DNA of 64,000 nucleotides from Magnaporthiopsis rhizophila (Eukaryota > Ascomycota > Sordariomycetes > Magnaporthales > Magnaporthaceae). This document shows positions 46,974 to 57,930 of this stretch, piece by piece (position 1 is the first letter of the stretch; each line of letters begins with the position of its first letter). Below the pieces are notes generated by a model, which saw only the letters and a list, made by a program, of their open reading frames with translations, did not search any database and was not told the origin of the DNA. The translations under genes and the position numbers were made by a program. The DNA lies in NCBI GenBank assembly GCA_003049465.1, contig PYSS01000065.1, forward strand, positions 157,538 to 221,537, given 5' to 3'.

Positions 46974-48421
46974 CTATGATTCCGAGGCAGCCTGCTTCTG
47001 CAGCACCTGCTTGTAAAGCGCACGCTGCTCGTTGATGATCTGCAGCAGCTCCTCGTTCTGAAGCTGCAGGTTCACCTCGTTCTCGCTCGGCCCGCTACTG
47101 CCGCTGTTACAGCCGCCCGCGGGCTGCTGCTGTTGAAATGCGAGCACGGCCTGCTCGAGCACGTCCTGCCCGAACCCCGGCGTAGCGAGCAGCCTGTCGA
47201 ACCTGCTGTGGCGCCCGCCGCCCAGGTCCCCCTCCAGCTGGGCCGTGAAGGTGTACCCCGGACCGGCGGCGGCGGCGGCGGGCTTCACGACCGCCGGGGC
47301 GCTAGTCAGCCTGGCGCGGGGCAGCGGCGGCACAAAGACGACGTTGCTCACGGCCGCGTTCAGGTCCGCCAGCTCCACGGGCGGGCCGCTGCCGCCGTCG
47401 GCTGCCAGGCTCCACTGCAGGATCTTTCCCTTCGCGTGGCCCGAAAGCAGCACCGTACCGTCGTGGCTGATCGCCAGGCAGTTGGCCGGGCCGTAGGCGT
47501 CGAGGGGCGCCAGGCCGAAGGGCTCGGACGCGGACACCTGGACGGCGGTGGAGGCGGCCTCCGGGGCGTGAGCGCCGAGCAGCGGCGGGTCGCCGAACAG
47601 CTCCACCAGGTGGATGCAGCCGTCGTCGGTCGCGACGGCGAGGGCGCGAACACAGGGGTCGAGGGCGGCGCAGAGCGGCGCCGCGGGGAGCAGGAGCGTG
47701 CGCAGGGCGTGGCCGGTCAGCGGATCCCACACGACGCAGGTCTTGTCCCGCGCCGCCGACACGCAGAGGGCGGCGGACGGGTCAGCGGCGAGGGCGACGA
47801 CGGCGGCGCGGTGGTTGGACAGGGTGCGCTCGGGCTCGTGCTCCGAGGCCGGGTCCGGGTCCAGGGCCAGGAGCGAGGCGAGGGACCACACGTGCACGTT
47901 GGAGTCGTCTGAGCCGCTCAGCACGTGGTGAGCCGTGGTGGCCAGGCAGGTCACGGCCTGGACATGGCAGGGGGGCGTTGACACTAGCCTGCCCGTGCAG
48001 TACTGGGGTTTTTGTTTTGGTGAGGTGTTAGTTTTGAGTGGTGCTTATAAAAACAAGCTTGAAAACTGTTCGGCAGGCAACACACCTCCCACAGCATGAG
48101 CCGCCCCTCGGCGGTGCCCAGGATCAGCACATCGCCGGCCAGGGTCAGGCAGCGGATCCTCTCGGGAAAGGGCACGTAGGCCTCCTGGTTGCCCCTCAGG
48201 CCCGAGTAGACGTGCAGGGCGGCCTTGCCGTCCTGGGCGGCGAACACGTGACTGTCGTTGACGGCCAGGCAGTTTGGCGGGGCCGAGTTCTTCTTGAAGG
48301 TGCCCTTGACCGAGTAGACCGGGCTGAGGGTGTGGACGTAGGCACCGACGTCCTTTGCGATGCTGGTGTTGCTGGTCAGAGGGGGGCCACAGATGGCCGA
48401 GACGAACTCCTCGGAAAGCAT
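46974..48421 (-). CDS. IPI3: Pre-rRNA-processing WD-repeat protein Ipi3
   Basis: Reading on the minus strand, exon 1 is 48421-48086 and exon 2 is 48002-46974; the intron is GTGTGT...CCCAG, 83 nt, in phase 0. The product has 454 residues. The first ATG gives MLSEEFVSAICGPPL, the usual Ipi3 start. Several WD-type blades are visible: DVLILGTAEGRLMLWE, HVLSGSDDSNVHVW, ALCVSAARDKTCVVWD, ALAVATDDGCIHLVE and TVLLSGHAKGKILQW. The C terminus is a coiled-coil-like glutamine/leucine segment (LQLQNEELLQIINEQRALYKQVL). Ipi3 with Rix1 and Ipi1 forms the complex that processes ITS2 and matures pre-60S particles in the nucleus. An in-frame GTG upstream is not used because the family starts at MLSE. Confidence 0.92.
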
Positions 48422-50481
48422 GTCGCTGGCCTCCTCGTGCGTAGGCACCTAGGCTCCTACCCAAGGTACGCACCGGACGTAATCCTATCCCTTGCTTTTT
48501 CCAGTCAGCCCCAGACACCGTTTATCGATGTCCGCCGTTTCGGCCGGTTCGACGGACTGGTCTGTGTGCTATGATGTCCCAGGTTATGTTTTTCAACGCT
48601 GTCCTGCATGAACCCCTGCCACCGACAGGCTAGTCTCGGAGCTGCCTCGTGGGCTGTGCTATGGAAGGGAGGCGCTGTGTTGGTCAAGGGCCTCGCGTGG
48701 GTGCGCGGCGTGCTGCCGCCAATCTCAGCTTGCACAAGAAGAAAATTTCCTGGGAAGGGATGGCACACAGAAACAGCCCGCTCCGTGCAGATTGTGGGGC
48801 GCAAACACTGTAAAACTTCCGAGTAGCTGAGTAGCCTGGTTGGTTGGACCAAGCATGGTCTCTTTTTGGACGTGTGGGTACATGCGTGCACTGTGCTTCT
48901 GGGCCCGGTTCGCGTCGAGCGGGCTGGACTCTCTCCACTTGACTACCACGCAAGCTGCTCCCCGCCTTCAAACAAAAGCTGGAAGCGACGCACAAAACAA
49001 AAAACAAACCTCCGTCTGCGCCCTCCGCCAACGATGCTATTGGGGTCTTGGACTCGCGTGGCAAGCAAGGGGGAGCACCTCGTGGATATGGGAAAAGCAA
49101 GCTGGAGCGCCGTGTTCCAAGACCTGCAGTTGCTAGGTGGGCGCGTTTGGCGCGATCCTGACAGCCAGACGTCCGAGACAAAACAGCACACCATCTCTCT
49201 GCTCCCCGTCGGTGGAGTTGATCTGCCCAAGGATCAAGGCCAGCTGCAGTCTGACCATCACCTAGGATGATGCCCCAAAGGGCGGTGCGCACAGAGCCCC
49301 GAGATCGTCAAGCCGCATTCAATATTTCATCCCACCATGTTGCTTTTTGTCCTCTCTTTGCTTTTTATTTCCGACCCCTCTCTTTTCCTGCCCCTTGTAT
49401 CCTTACTTCTTTTCTCACTTCCCCCCTCCCTGCCATTCTCGGCATCTCTTCCCAGTTTCCGCACTACCGTCGGCTAGTGCTGTTTGTCCTTTCTCCTTGT
49501 GCTCCCTGAGCTCGAGCCTCTTCCTCCAACCCGAGTGGCGTGGCCAGCCGTGCCAGCTCCCGCTGCCTCTTCGGTCTGATTTGGCAGGGCCCGCACTAGC
49601 ACCGCGTGCCAGTCGTGCCGAAGGCTTTCCCGAGAGCTTGGCATAGCCTCTCCCTCTTTTTCCGCACATGGGCCCTCCATCCTTGTGACTTCTCGCCCGC
49701 TGCAGTGCATCGTCCATTTATGTGCTGCAACGCCACCATGCAAGGCCCAAGGGGAAAAAGAGGAAACATTGAGTCCACAACTCCCGGGTAGCGTTGCACG
49801 TCGCACATTGCAGTACCCTCTGGCTGCCGCTATCCGTCCGTCGCCCGCGGGGCCCATCTACCTCGCTCAGGATTTCCGTTGCCGGGTTTCGGAATATGCT
49901 GGACTCCACCATCTCCATCCACACGTTTCGCAGCTCACGAAAAAGAAAAGAAAGATGCAGGGGGTCGGTGGCCGCCCGGCGTTGTACAGAGGCAGCTCGA
50001 GCCTAAGAGACAATACGACTACATCTCGATCCGAAGACGCTAGTTAGCACGCACACAGTACATGGTCTCCCCTCCCCCTTGGGGAGCACTGCTGGTCACG
50101 TAGTACTTGGCTTCCCGCCGTCGTATGGTGCGAGAAGTGGTTCGTCCTGCTTTCCGGCCGTCCAGCAGAGACAGGCCGAGATCCCTGGTGAGCCATGTGC
50201 CTGTTTGCCTATCGCCGGGGTAGTAGGTACCGTACCTACCTCCCTTCTCGGCCTCCCACACGTTCCTAGCGCCCGCCGTCGCCCTCTCAACGTTTTTATC
50301 TACTAGGCTCTGGCGTCAGCTTTTAGCTGCAGCCTGTCACTGGCCGACAGCCGCTGAACCATGCCAAGTGGACGCAAGCCAACCGGTGGCGTTATGCCCC
50401 TCCCTCGGCGTCACTTTCGTACTTTGCTTTTCGACTGGGAGCCCGCCTTTGCTTTCCACTACTCACCAAAATTTGATCCCT

Positions 50482-50514
<33 letters not shown>

Positions 50515-51431
50515 CTCTCTCTCTCTCTCTTTTTCTTTTGCCTCACCCCTTTGTTCCGTCCGCCCATTTCATCCACCTCCTCTCAGGCTGTGCGACGTTG
50601 TCTCAGCCAGCCGACGCCGCACATCCCTTGGACTGATTCGCGAATCGACTACAACTAGGGCGGTGTCACCCTGAAGCTGGAGGGACCAGGGCATCGTTGC
50701 ACTCGGGGTCAAAGCAGAACGCGGAGCCGTACTGCTTGTGATCGAAACTGTGTATACTTGGTTGTGCCTGTGGCCGCTAGCGTGAGGGATATGGATGTCG
50801 TCGCGTCGCCTGCTTTGGCTTGGCTACTCGTCGCGTTGCAACCATCATGAGGCCCCTCCCTTGCCCTCCATTCCTATCTCGGCAGGTCACCGTCCGGAGA
50901 GTTTGAGAAGATCACTATAAAGTCTAAATACCACCCTTGGCTTCCAGAGTGGCACTGGTGCTCTCCCGTCCGCACGCACATCCACAAGTACATACCATAC
51001 CTACCCAGCGTTCACATCAAGACAACTACATATCGGACCACCCGCCGACCTGACCACCCTGGCTTGTCCTGGTCGCCGCCCTAGTTGCACAAGGGCCTAC
51101 CACTCGTGCGAGGCCCGGCAGGGATCCGTGTTTATATCGGCCTCGCATTGTACGCCCAGTCGCCCAGCAGAGAAGCAAGAAAAAGCCTGTCTGCGTGTGA
51201 CGTGAGCTTCGCGTGCGAGTGGCAACAGCACGAGGAAGACAAAGAAAAAAAAAAAGAAAAAAAAATCAGAGGGTCGAGGAATGTGCACAGAGTCCGTCTA
51301 GGCCCCCAGCCGCCGGCGTTTGCTCCACAGCCGTTGCTGGATTGTTTCCAGCCGATTAAATCCCGCCCGCTCTGCACCTCGTTTTGTGCGTCGACCTCTC
51401 CCGGTGGAGGCCAGGGCAGTGCCTCGACGAT
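48422..51431. other. 3.0-kb intergenic region (divergent promoters)
   Basis: The promoters of IPI3 (-) and the 826-residue protein (+) lie at its ends. The middle shows C/T-rich stretches, a poly-T run at 50483-50514 followed by a short CT repeat, and A-rich sequence at 51244-51266. No gene is supported. Confidence 0.55.
50483..50530 (+). repeat. Poly-T run followed by (CT)n
   Basis: 32 T then about eight CT units: a pure polypyrimidine tract able to form unusual DNA structures. Confidence 0.9.
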
Positions 51432-53912
51432 ATGGGGTGCAACTTTCCCGAAATCCTTGCATGGGACCTCGAGAAATCCGAAGCCGTCTTCACCTCCAAG
51501 CAAATGACATCCGGCACTCCAAGCCCGGCAGTAGCCGCCGTCGACCGGGATCTTCACTACAACCTTCAGGACACCATGTCGAGTCCAGACGAACCCTCCT
51601 CCCCCTGCCGACCGCGCGATCTCAAAAGGGTCCGTTCCTTCCGTGGGCTCAGAGGCCTCGCCGAGGAGAGCGAGCCTGAGATGCCATCGTCGCCCCTGTC
51701 TCCCACGGCGCTGGAGAAGCAGCCACAACAGCCACAGCACCTGCAACAGCAAGAACGCCCACGGCCTCGGCTGGCCATTGTGGCTCAGGTCGACAGCCGG
51801 CCCTTCGTGGACGAGATTGAGGACGCCGTCGTTTTGCCTTGGCTGTCAGGGCATGGCCCTGGCAGTTCGTCCAGCAGTGAGTCATCACCGTCGTCGTTCG
51901 AAATGGCGCCCATTCCGATGCGGCGGCGCCACCAGTCGGTGACGACGGCCGCCACCTCGGTGACGTCCGGTAGGCGCTCGTCCACCACCTCCAACCCGCA
52001 GGCGCTGACGTCGCCGGGCCGCGACCCTGCAGAGAGCTGGGTACACCTGGAGTCCGATTTTGCCGACGCCCAAGCGGCAGACTCCGGCTTCGGCACCGAT
52101 GCCGGCCCCACGAGCCACGCCCACGCGCCCATAAGCACTCTCGAGCCTGCTCCGTCCATCTCCGACGTGGCGTCGCTGGTGCAAGGTGGGCTCTCGGTCC
52201 CTCGGCGTCGGTCATCTCTCCGCCATTGCCTCTCGCCAAAGCCGCCCGAAGACTATCATCTCATCGCGGACGGTGCCAAAAGGCCATCTCTCGACTACAC
52301 CAGGAGCGAAACACCTCGTTCCCCTCACTCTCCCACCTTCAACGATAGGTCACACTATACCATAGCTCCTCGCCCTCGGGGCGGCCAACAGGTGGACGAT
52401 CAGGTGTCTTCCGTCTACAACCCGGAGAGCTCGCCAACCTCCGATTTTGGCGACGGCGAGAAACGCTCAGGCGAGTACCGCGGCAGCTTCGATCTAGGCC
52501 GCAAGACGGGTAGCAAGAGCCCCAAGGCCGTGCGGTGGAACGGCCCCGCCGACGCCGACGTTAGTCTGGATCCCACCGTCGGCATGGCCTTTGCCTCGCC
52601 GCTCCGCTCGGCCCCATATCTGGGGGCGTCGGCACCGCCTATCCCCCTGCCGCCCGACGTCATCGAGACGCTCATGGTGTCGACGGCGTGCTTCCCAGAG
52701 ACGATGCTCCTTTGCTCGAGCCTCTCGATCGAGACCATCAGAGCCTATTCGCGAAAGCTGCGGCGACTCAATTCTCCCGAGATCGCCGAGGCCCGCTCGC
52801 TGTTGCTCGCAGTCCCGAGCCCGTCGTCCGCCTCGCTCCCGCCATGCACGCAGTCACCAACGTCGCCCCACAAACGTTGGCGACTGGCAAACATCCTGCC
52901 CAGAAGGCCGTCGACAAGCCTGGGTTCCCACCACGAAGGCTTATCCTTATCATACCAGTTCCGCCACGACCGCCACGGGCAGCATCACCACGCTCTCCGT
53001 GGCAATCTCCCGACAAACAAGAAGCCGGCTAGGACGCACTACCAGGGCTCGCTCGTCTGCCCAGACTTTGCCCGCTTCAAAACGGTGTTCCCAGGGGCCG
53101 CCGACTACCTCTGCGACGCGCTCTACGCCCACATAGTAGCGTACAACTACATCGTACTGCTTTGTGACGCCGCTGCCGCTGCCGCACTGGCAAACATGCC
53201 ATCCGCCCCTGATCACTACCCACCCTGCTCTTCCTTCTCCAGCAGCCCCTCGTCCCCCTTGCGCCGCGGGAGCGCTACGAGTAGTAGCAGCGGTGGTGGT
53301 GGCGGCAACGACGACAGCACCCGCAGGATACCCAAGAAGGCGGCGCATCTACTCGGCCTTCAGCAGGGCGCCGCCGGGTCCGCCGCCACCACCCCAGCGA
53401 GGCCAGGCACGGCGACGTCGACCCTGGCGTCCATCGCCCGCGTCCACGCCACCGAGCCCGGCATAGCGGACCCGGGTGGGACCGCCAGCGGCGCTGCCAG
53501 CGTCGCCGGTGGCCGACACCACCGGACGCTGACCATGGGCAGCGGCAGCATAGGGAACAGATTAACGTCCAAGCGCCGCGGGCGCGACGGGTCTACAGCC
53601 TCGGCGCCGCCCCCATCCTGGGGTGGCATGGCACCAGGCGGCGGCGGCGGCGGCAACAGGGCGCAGAACGGGCCCGAGTCGGAGGCTTCGCTCCGCAGCC
53701 TCCGGGACGCGCTGGGCCGGTGCGTGGTCAACCTCGTCACGACGGTCAAGCTGACCACAGACGGTTCCGCCCCGACGCCAACGAGCGTGCCGGGATCCGG
53801 GAGCGCAGGCAGCATCCGGGGAGCGGGAGGCATGACGAAGCAGGACGACGTCGACCCTTGGCTCCTCCGCGCGCTGTGTGAGATGGTCCGGTGCTGCGAG
53901 GACGCTGCTTGA
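51432..53912 (+). CDS. Large low-complexity protein of unknown function
   Basis: A single exon of 826 residues from the first ATG (51432); the frame is open further 5' without another ATG. The chain is mostly disordered and rich in Ser, Pro, Gly and Arg, with several phosphorylation-like RRxS motifs (for example RRRSSL and KRPSL). Ordered patches lie at about residues 397-460 (IPLPPDVIETLMVSTACFP, LCSSLSIETIRAYSRKL), about 547-595 (SLVCPDFARFKTVFP, LCDALYAHIVAYNYIVLLCD), and at the C terminus (LRSLRDALGRCVVNLVTTVKL, WLLRALCEMVRCCEDA). I do not recognise these patches as a named domain; the arrangement looks like a conserved ascomycete protein with a split helical domain. No signal peptide or membrane helix is obvious. 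The open frame of 2.5 kb and its codon character make it a real gene. Confidence 0.8.
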   Translation: MGCNFPEILAWDLEKSEAVFTSKQMTSGTPSPAVAAVDRDLHYNLQDTMSSPDEPSSPCRPRDLKRVRSFRGLRGLAEESEPEMPSSPLSPTALEKQPQQPQHLQQQERPRPRLAIVAQVDSRPFVDEIEDAVVLPWLSGHGPGSSSSSESSPSSFEMAPIPMRRRHQSVTTAATSVTSGRRSSTTSNPQALTSPGRDPAESWVHLESDFADAQAADSGFGTDAGPTSHAHAPISTLEPAPSISDVASLVQGGLSVPRRRSSLRHCLSPKPPEDYHLIADGAKRPSLDYTRSETPRSPHSPTFNDRSHYTIAPRPRGGQQVDDQVSSVYNPESSPTSDFGDGEKRSGEYRGSFDLGRKTGSKSPKAVRWNGPADADVSLDPTVGMAFASPLRSAPYLGASAPPIPLPPDVIETLMVSTACFPETMLLCSSLSIETIRAYSRKLRRLNSPEIAEARSLLLAVPSPSSASLPPCTQSPTSPHKRWRLANILPRRPSTSLGSHHEGLSLSYQFRHDRHGQHHHALRGNLPTNKKPARTHYQGSLVCPDFARFKTVFPGAADYLCDALYAHIVAYNYIVLLCDAAAAAALANMPSAPDHYPPCSSFSSSPSSPLRRGSATSSSSGGGGGNDDSTRRIPKKAAHLLGLQQGAAGSAATTPARPGTATSTLASIARVHATEPGIADPGGTASGAASVAGGRHHRTLTMGSGSIGNRLTSKRRGRDGSTASAPPPSWGGMAPGGGGGGNRAQNGPESEASLRSLRDALGRCVVNLVTTVKLTTDGSAPTPTSVPGSGSAGSIRGAGGMTKQDDVDPWLLRALCEMVRCCEDAA

Positions 53913-54927
53913 GTTCCCCACGTCCTTTTCCCGCCTTATATCCGCCTCACTGGGTATAGAAACGCCTTTTCTTCTGCAAACTCGTCACGCTCATGTACAC
54001 CTAGATTTGTCATCTTAGTTTCAATGACGGCGTCAATCAATGCTGTCTTTTTATTCTTTGCCTTTCTACCTTCTATCGTGAAATCAGATCGTTGGCCTTT
54101 TAAAGGTATATAATGTGACAAGGAAAAAAAAAAAAAGAAACCTGCCTTGGGTTACTTCTCGTGTGTCGTGCGATTCGTTATCATGTGTTATCTGGCGCCA
54201 AACACAAGGTTGTCCTTTGCCATGATGGCTTTTTGCTTTGCTCCGGGCCCGTCCTGGCAAAAGATTGGTCGAGCAAAACATTAAAAGTGGTGAATTTGCA
54301 GACGGCTCAAGACCTGTCCATCCACCCAGCCGATGGCATCGTGTTAACCAGCGGCAGCTCCGCGGTCTACAACCGTTGGTGTTCGCCGGTACTCGGCAGT
54401 TGTCCGCGCTGCGCAGCAATGAGCCGAGGACGTGGTGGTGCTCTTTGTGGGTTTGACAGGAGAGACCCAAACGCGGTAATCGTACGGCCCACAAAGGGAA
54501 CAATGGTGGGCATCTGGGATGATATTCCCTTGTTGTGTCTATTGTCCGATCTTTTATTTGTTTCTTTTAACCTGCAGCCAAAACTGCTGACATTCCAGGT
54601 TTCCTTGAAAGAAGGGTCTTTGGGGCTGTATTTGGGTTGCGACTAGGTGTCTTTTCAACGTGTATGTTCCATGTTCTCCTCAGTGACCCCGCTATTTTGT
54701 GCGCTTGCCTGCCGTCGCTCATCATGACTGAAATTCTAGCAAGCGATAGAGTCACTATCACCACATCATCGTCTTTTACTCACCTCGGCCTGCACCGACT
54801 GGATGCTGCAGCCCTCCTGTTCCAGGTTGCGAATCCCGACTAAGGGAATCTTGAGCGGCATCTACCCACTAGCTAGTTGTCTGGACATTGGGAGCTGCCC
54901 GATTTACAAGGGCTAGGCGCCAAGCTA
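53913..54927. other. 3' flank and intergenic region before the transposon
   Basis: About 1 kb after the 826-residue protein with no supported gene. AT content begins to rise near the right end. Confidence 0.5.
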
Positions 54928-54954
54928 CAGTGGGGCCACAAAAAAAACGCAAAT
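54928..54954 (+). repeat. Left terminal inverted repeat
   Basis: Begins CAGTGGGGCCAC, followed by eight A and CGCAAAT. It is preceded by TA at 54926-54927. Confidence 0.9.
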
Positions 54955-55086
54955 TTCCTTCGGAGGCCCCTGGCCTCCGGGCACCCCCCTATTTTAAAGG
55001 CACCGCATTTGATCAAAAATGAAGCTATTTGTATGCCGTTGATTGCAGTAGATTCCAAATTGGCCGGAGTATTTAGGCCAAAAAAT

Positions 55087-56166
55087 CTAATATTTTGTGT
55101 ACCAACCCCTGGCTTGCAAAAGGGAGTTAATCCTGCGGGGCATAAAATCGATCAAATTATTGATCAGTTTTTCCGGTAAAAAATCCCATACCTTTTTGGC
55201 TTTTTTAATAAGGATATCGATATTTTGGTTATTATTTGGAAGCCTTTTTAGGTCAGGAAACCTTTGTTTAGCTGATTTTTTAGCTAATACCACGTATTTT
55301 CCATAAAATTCATATCCGGAAAATAAAACGGCCAAAAAATAACCTTTACCCCTTTTTTTTAAAGTATCGGGTTATTAGGCGGGTAATATGAATAGATACA
55401 TTGTTATGCATAAAAAGGGTGTCGAAATTAAATAAAATAGGTAGGTATTTTTTAAGCATTTTTATATATCGTTATACGGTAATGCCTTTTTGTTATGCCT
55501 TTGGGTTTCCGTTTAAAAGTGTAAGGTTAGATTTTAATCCGTACCGGATAACCGCCCAAAACATTTTTTTAACCCCGGAAGGTATAATGCATAGCTAAAT
55601 GTATTTTTTATTTGTTGGCCGGTTTTTTATTATACTTATTAATAAAATTATTCCCAATTTAGAAATAAGGGGTATTTTTACCTGCCAAATATTATACTCA
55701 CCACCTTTGCCCGTTTTTTCTATATTCGATAATGCTTTCGTTTATAAAAAAAACTCGTTTTTAATAAGAAAATAGCTTTTTGCGCATTTTCCAAACCCAA
55801 TTATATTATTATACGGCCGTTATTTTGCTTAAAAAAGCCTTATTATAAAAAGGTGGTATTTTATACCCTATTTAATTATATACCTTATTATAGTAATTGC
55901 AAAAATAAAAGGATAATAATTCCGATAAATCTGTGCAATTTAAGCGAAAGGATTAACAATAATAAGCTTTAATATCCGCTATTTATCTTTATCAAAAAAG
56001 GCGGAGGATTATTTTTGGCCGGGCTTTAATATCCCCTAATTTTAAAAGTCAAACCTCCGAATAACGCCATAAATATGGGCTGGATTAACGCCTTTTATAG
56101 CCGCAATCTTTTTATTTTTTGGCCCAATTGATATCGGGCCCAAATACAGTTTCTCCGGCGAGGCAT
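55087..56166 (-). pseudogene. Tc1/mariner transposase remnant
   Basis: On the minus strand, ATG at 56166 gives MPRRRN, and shortly after comes the DNA-binding helix-turn-helix in a shifted frame (AAIKGVNPAHIYGVIRRFD), which then meets stops such as TAA and TAG in place of CAA and CGG codons. Near 55330-55290 the glutamate end of the catalytic triad survives as WPFYFPDMNFMENTW, where the family has WPPYSPDLNPIENVW, so the changes are mainly CCN-to-TTN type. One base further on the frame shifts, and the C terminus is nearly intact: KKSAKQRFPDLK ... LIDFMPRRINSLLQARGWYTKY, stopping at 55087. Span and order fit a transposase of about 350-360 residues. It cannot be functional because of stops and frame shifts. 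Confidence 0.88.
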
Positions 56167-56282
56167 AAAATGTATTCCTTTTGGTTTGTGAATAGTTGCG
56201 CAACGTTATCTGGCCATTTTTGTTAAAGGGGTTGTCGGATCCGTGGTGGTGAAAGAAATTAAATTGCGGGGGCGGGGCACGG

Positions 56283-56309
56283 ATTTGCGTTTTTTTTGTG
56301 GGTTTACTG
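56283..56309 (-). repeat. Right terminal inverted repeat
   Basis: On the minus strand it reads CAGTAAACCCAC, eight A, CGCAAAT. It matches the left repeat at 23 of 27 positions; three of the four differences are G in the left repeat and A here, the direction RIP would produce. TA follows at 56310-56311. Confidence 0.9.
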
Positions 56310-56311
56310 TA

Positions 56312-56649
56312 CGTATGCCGCCCAATAAAAGAACCACGCCATAAAACTGGCCAGCTTTTTGATTCAGCCGCATGCAGCGAACCAAGCTCACAATATTAGC
56401 GGCCGTGGTCGGACCCGTGCTGTTTGACCGACTTTCGACGGAAAGCTGTCAAGATCCGCGAGTGCGGCTGAACGGACAAGGCTAGATTTTATATTTCATG
56501 TCCCATTTCCCAGGCCTTTCTCTGTATTGTCTGCAAATTTGCGCGAGCCTAAAGTATTACAGAGTCTAAGAAAAAGGGGTCTTGAGGTTTGCGGGGTCGA
56601 CAACAAACTACGGGCCCAGAGCCGCACCCCGCTCCGTCCAGGCTCGACC
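56312..56649. other. Region between transposon and dehydrogenase gene
   Basis: 338 bases directly right of the target duplication. GC content returns to the local average. It must hold the dehydrogenase promoter unless transcription begins inside the transposon. Confidence 0.5.
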
Positions 56650-56900
56650 ATGGCGCCCCTCGCGCCCGAAAACACCCACCGCCTCGTCGAGGACATCCTC
56701 CAGTCCCCTCCCGTCGACGTCTCCGCGCCCTACGACGTCTCCGGCCTCGCCGGCAAGACCATCCTGATCACGGGCGGCGCGTCGGGCATCGGCGCCGCCC
56801 TGGCCCGGCGGTGGGCGCGGCACGGCGCCTTCCTCGCCATCGGCGACGTAGACGAGGCCGCGGGCGAGGCCCTCGTCGCCGAGCTCCGGGCCTCGGGCTG

Positions 56901-56932
<32 letters not shown>

Positions 56933-57930
56933 CGCAACACCTGTTCCAGCGCTGCGACGTCACCGACTGGCAGAGCCAGGTCGCCTTCTTCCGGGCCGCG
57001 GCGCGGGCCAGCCCCAGCGGCGGCATCGACGCCGTGGTGCCCGCGGCCGGCATCGCCGAGCTGGCGTCGACGGCGTCCGGGCGCGGGTTCGAGAACCCGT
57101 CCCCGACTCTCGGCGACGACGACGACGGCGGCCCCGCCGAGCCGCCGTCTCTGGCCGTCCTCGACGTCAACCTCACCGGTGTGCTGTACTCGGTGCATCT
57201 GGCGCTACACTGGCTGGCCCGCGGCGACGCCGCGAATCAGCATCAGCAGCAGCAGCGGCCGAGATGCACGGACCGACACATCCTGCTCATCGGCTCCGCG
57301 TCGGGCGTCTTCCCGCTGCCGGGCCAGCCGCTCTACTGCGCGGCCAAGCACGGGCTGACGGGCCTGTTCCGGTCGCTGCGCTGCACGGCGTGGCGGCACG
57401 GCGGCGGCGGTGTGCGCGTCAACATGCTGTGCCCTTACTTTGTCGACACGCCGCTCGTGCCCGCGGGCGGCATGGCGCTGCTCGCCGGCACGGGGCTGGC
57501 GTCACTCGACGACGTCGTCGAGGCCGCCACGCGCCTCGCCGCCGACCAAGGGGTCCGCGGCCGGGCGTTGGCGGTCGGGCCGCGCCTCAAGATCCGGGAT
57601 AACGGCGAGGCCGTCGAGTATGTGGAGGAGGAGCGTGGTATTGATGGTGGTGGTGGTGGTGTTGACGACGTCCCAGGTGGGCGAGGCGGGTACGCACACA
57701 GACAGGGCGGCGGCAGCGGCGGCAGCGGCGGCGGCGGCGGACAGGCGGTGTGGGAGTGCTACGCGCACGACTACGACAGCGTCGAGGCGTTTGTGTGGAG
57801 GTACACGCGCCTGCTCAACACGGTCGAGCGCATCAGGGGTTGGACCGGCTGGGTCAGGGATATTGTTTACATATTGTTTTACAGGAACAACCCGGCCAAG
57901 CGCGCAAAACACGCGAAAAGGCAAATGTGA
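56650..57930 (+). CDS. Short-chain dehydrogenase/reductase (SDR), atypical
   Basis: A single exon of 426 residues from ATG at 56650 (context GACCATGG). The Rossmann start is TGGASGIG at 41-48 after a beta strand KTILI, with GDVDEA at 65-70 where an acidic residue favours NAD. The catalytic serine lies in IGSASG (216-218) and YCAAK gives Tyr229 and Lys233. The usual NNAG motif is PAAG (131-134), so the asparagine is replaced by alanine; DVNLTG (N174) is kept. Insertions make it longer than the usual 250-300 residues: a Q10 tract at 56902-56931 and a Gly-rich loop at 57700-57745. A C-terminal extension rich in aromatic and basic residues (VERIRGWTGWVRDIVYILFYRN) may bind membranes. The substrate is unknown. 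It lies 338 bases from the transposon. Confidence 0.85.
56902..56931 (+). repeat. (CAG)10 microsatellite coding for Q10
   Basis: Ten perfect CAG units, in frame, in the loop after the second beta strand of the dehydrogenase. Confidence 0.95.

Larger units (their letters stand above)
54928..56309. mobile_element. Tc1/mariner-type DNA transposon, RIP-degraded
   Basis: The element is 1382 bp, bounded by 27-bp terminal inverted repeats (54928-54954 and 56283-56309) that match except at positions 5-8, and flanked by TA on both sides (54926-54927 and 56310-56311), the target duplication of this superfamily. It encodes one transposase on the minus strand. Most of the interior is strongly AT-rich with many TA dinucleotides, unlike the GC-rich genes on both sides, as expected from repeat-induced point mutation (C-to-T in CpA). 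Some patches at each end keep higher GC. Length and structure are typical of a complete copy, so the element inserted whole and was then mutated in place. Confidence 0.9.

Noticed and set aside
48422..48448. Upstream in-frame GTG start for IPI3
   Set aside because: The ATG at 48421 gives the conserved MLSEEF start; non-ATG starts are not needed.
56206..56391. Minus-strand 61-codon frame across the right end of the transposon
   Set aside because: It crosses the terminal inverted repeat and the target duplication, so it is not a gene.
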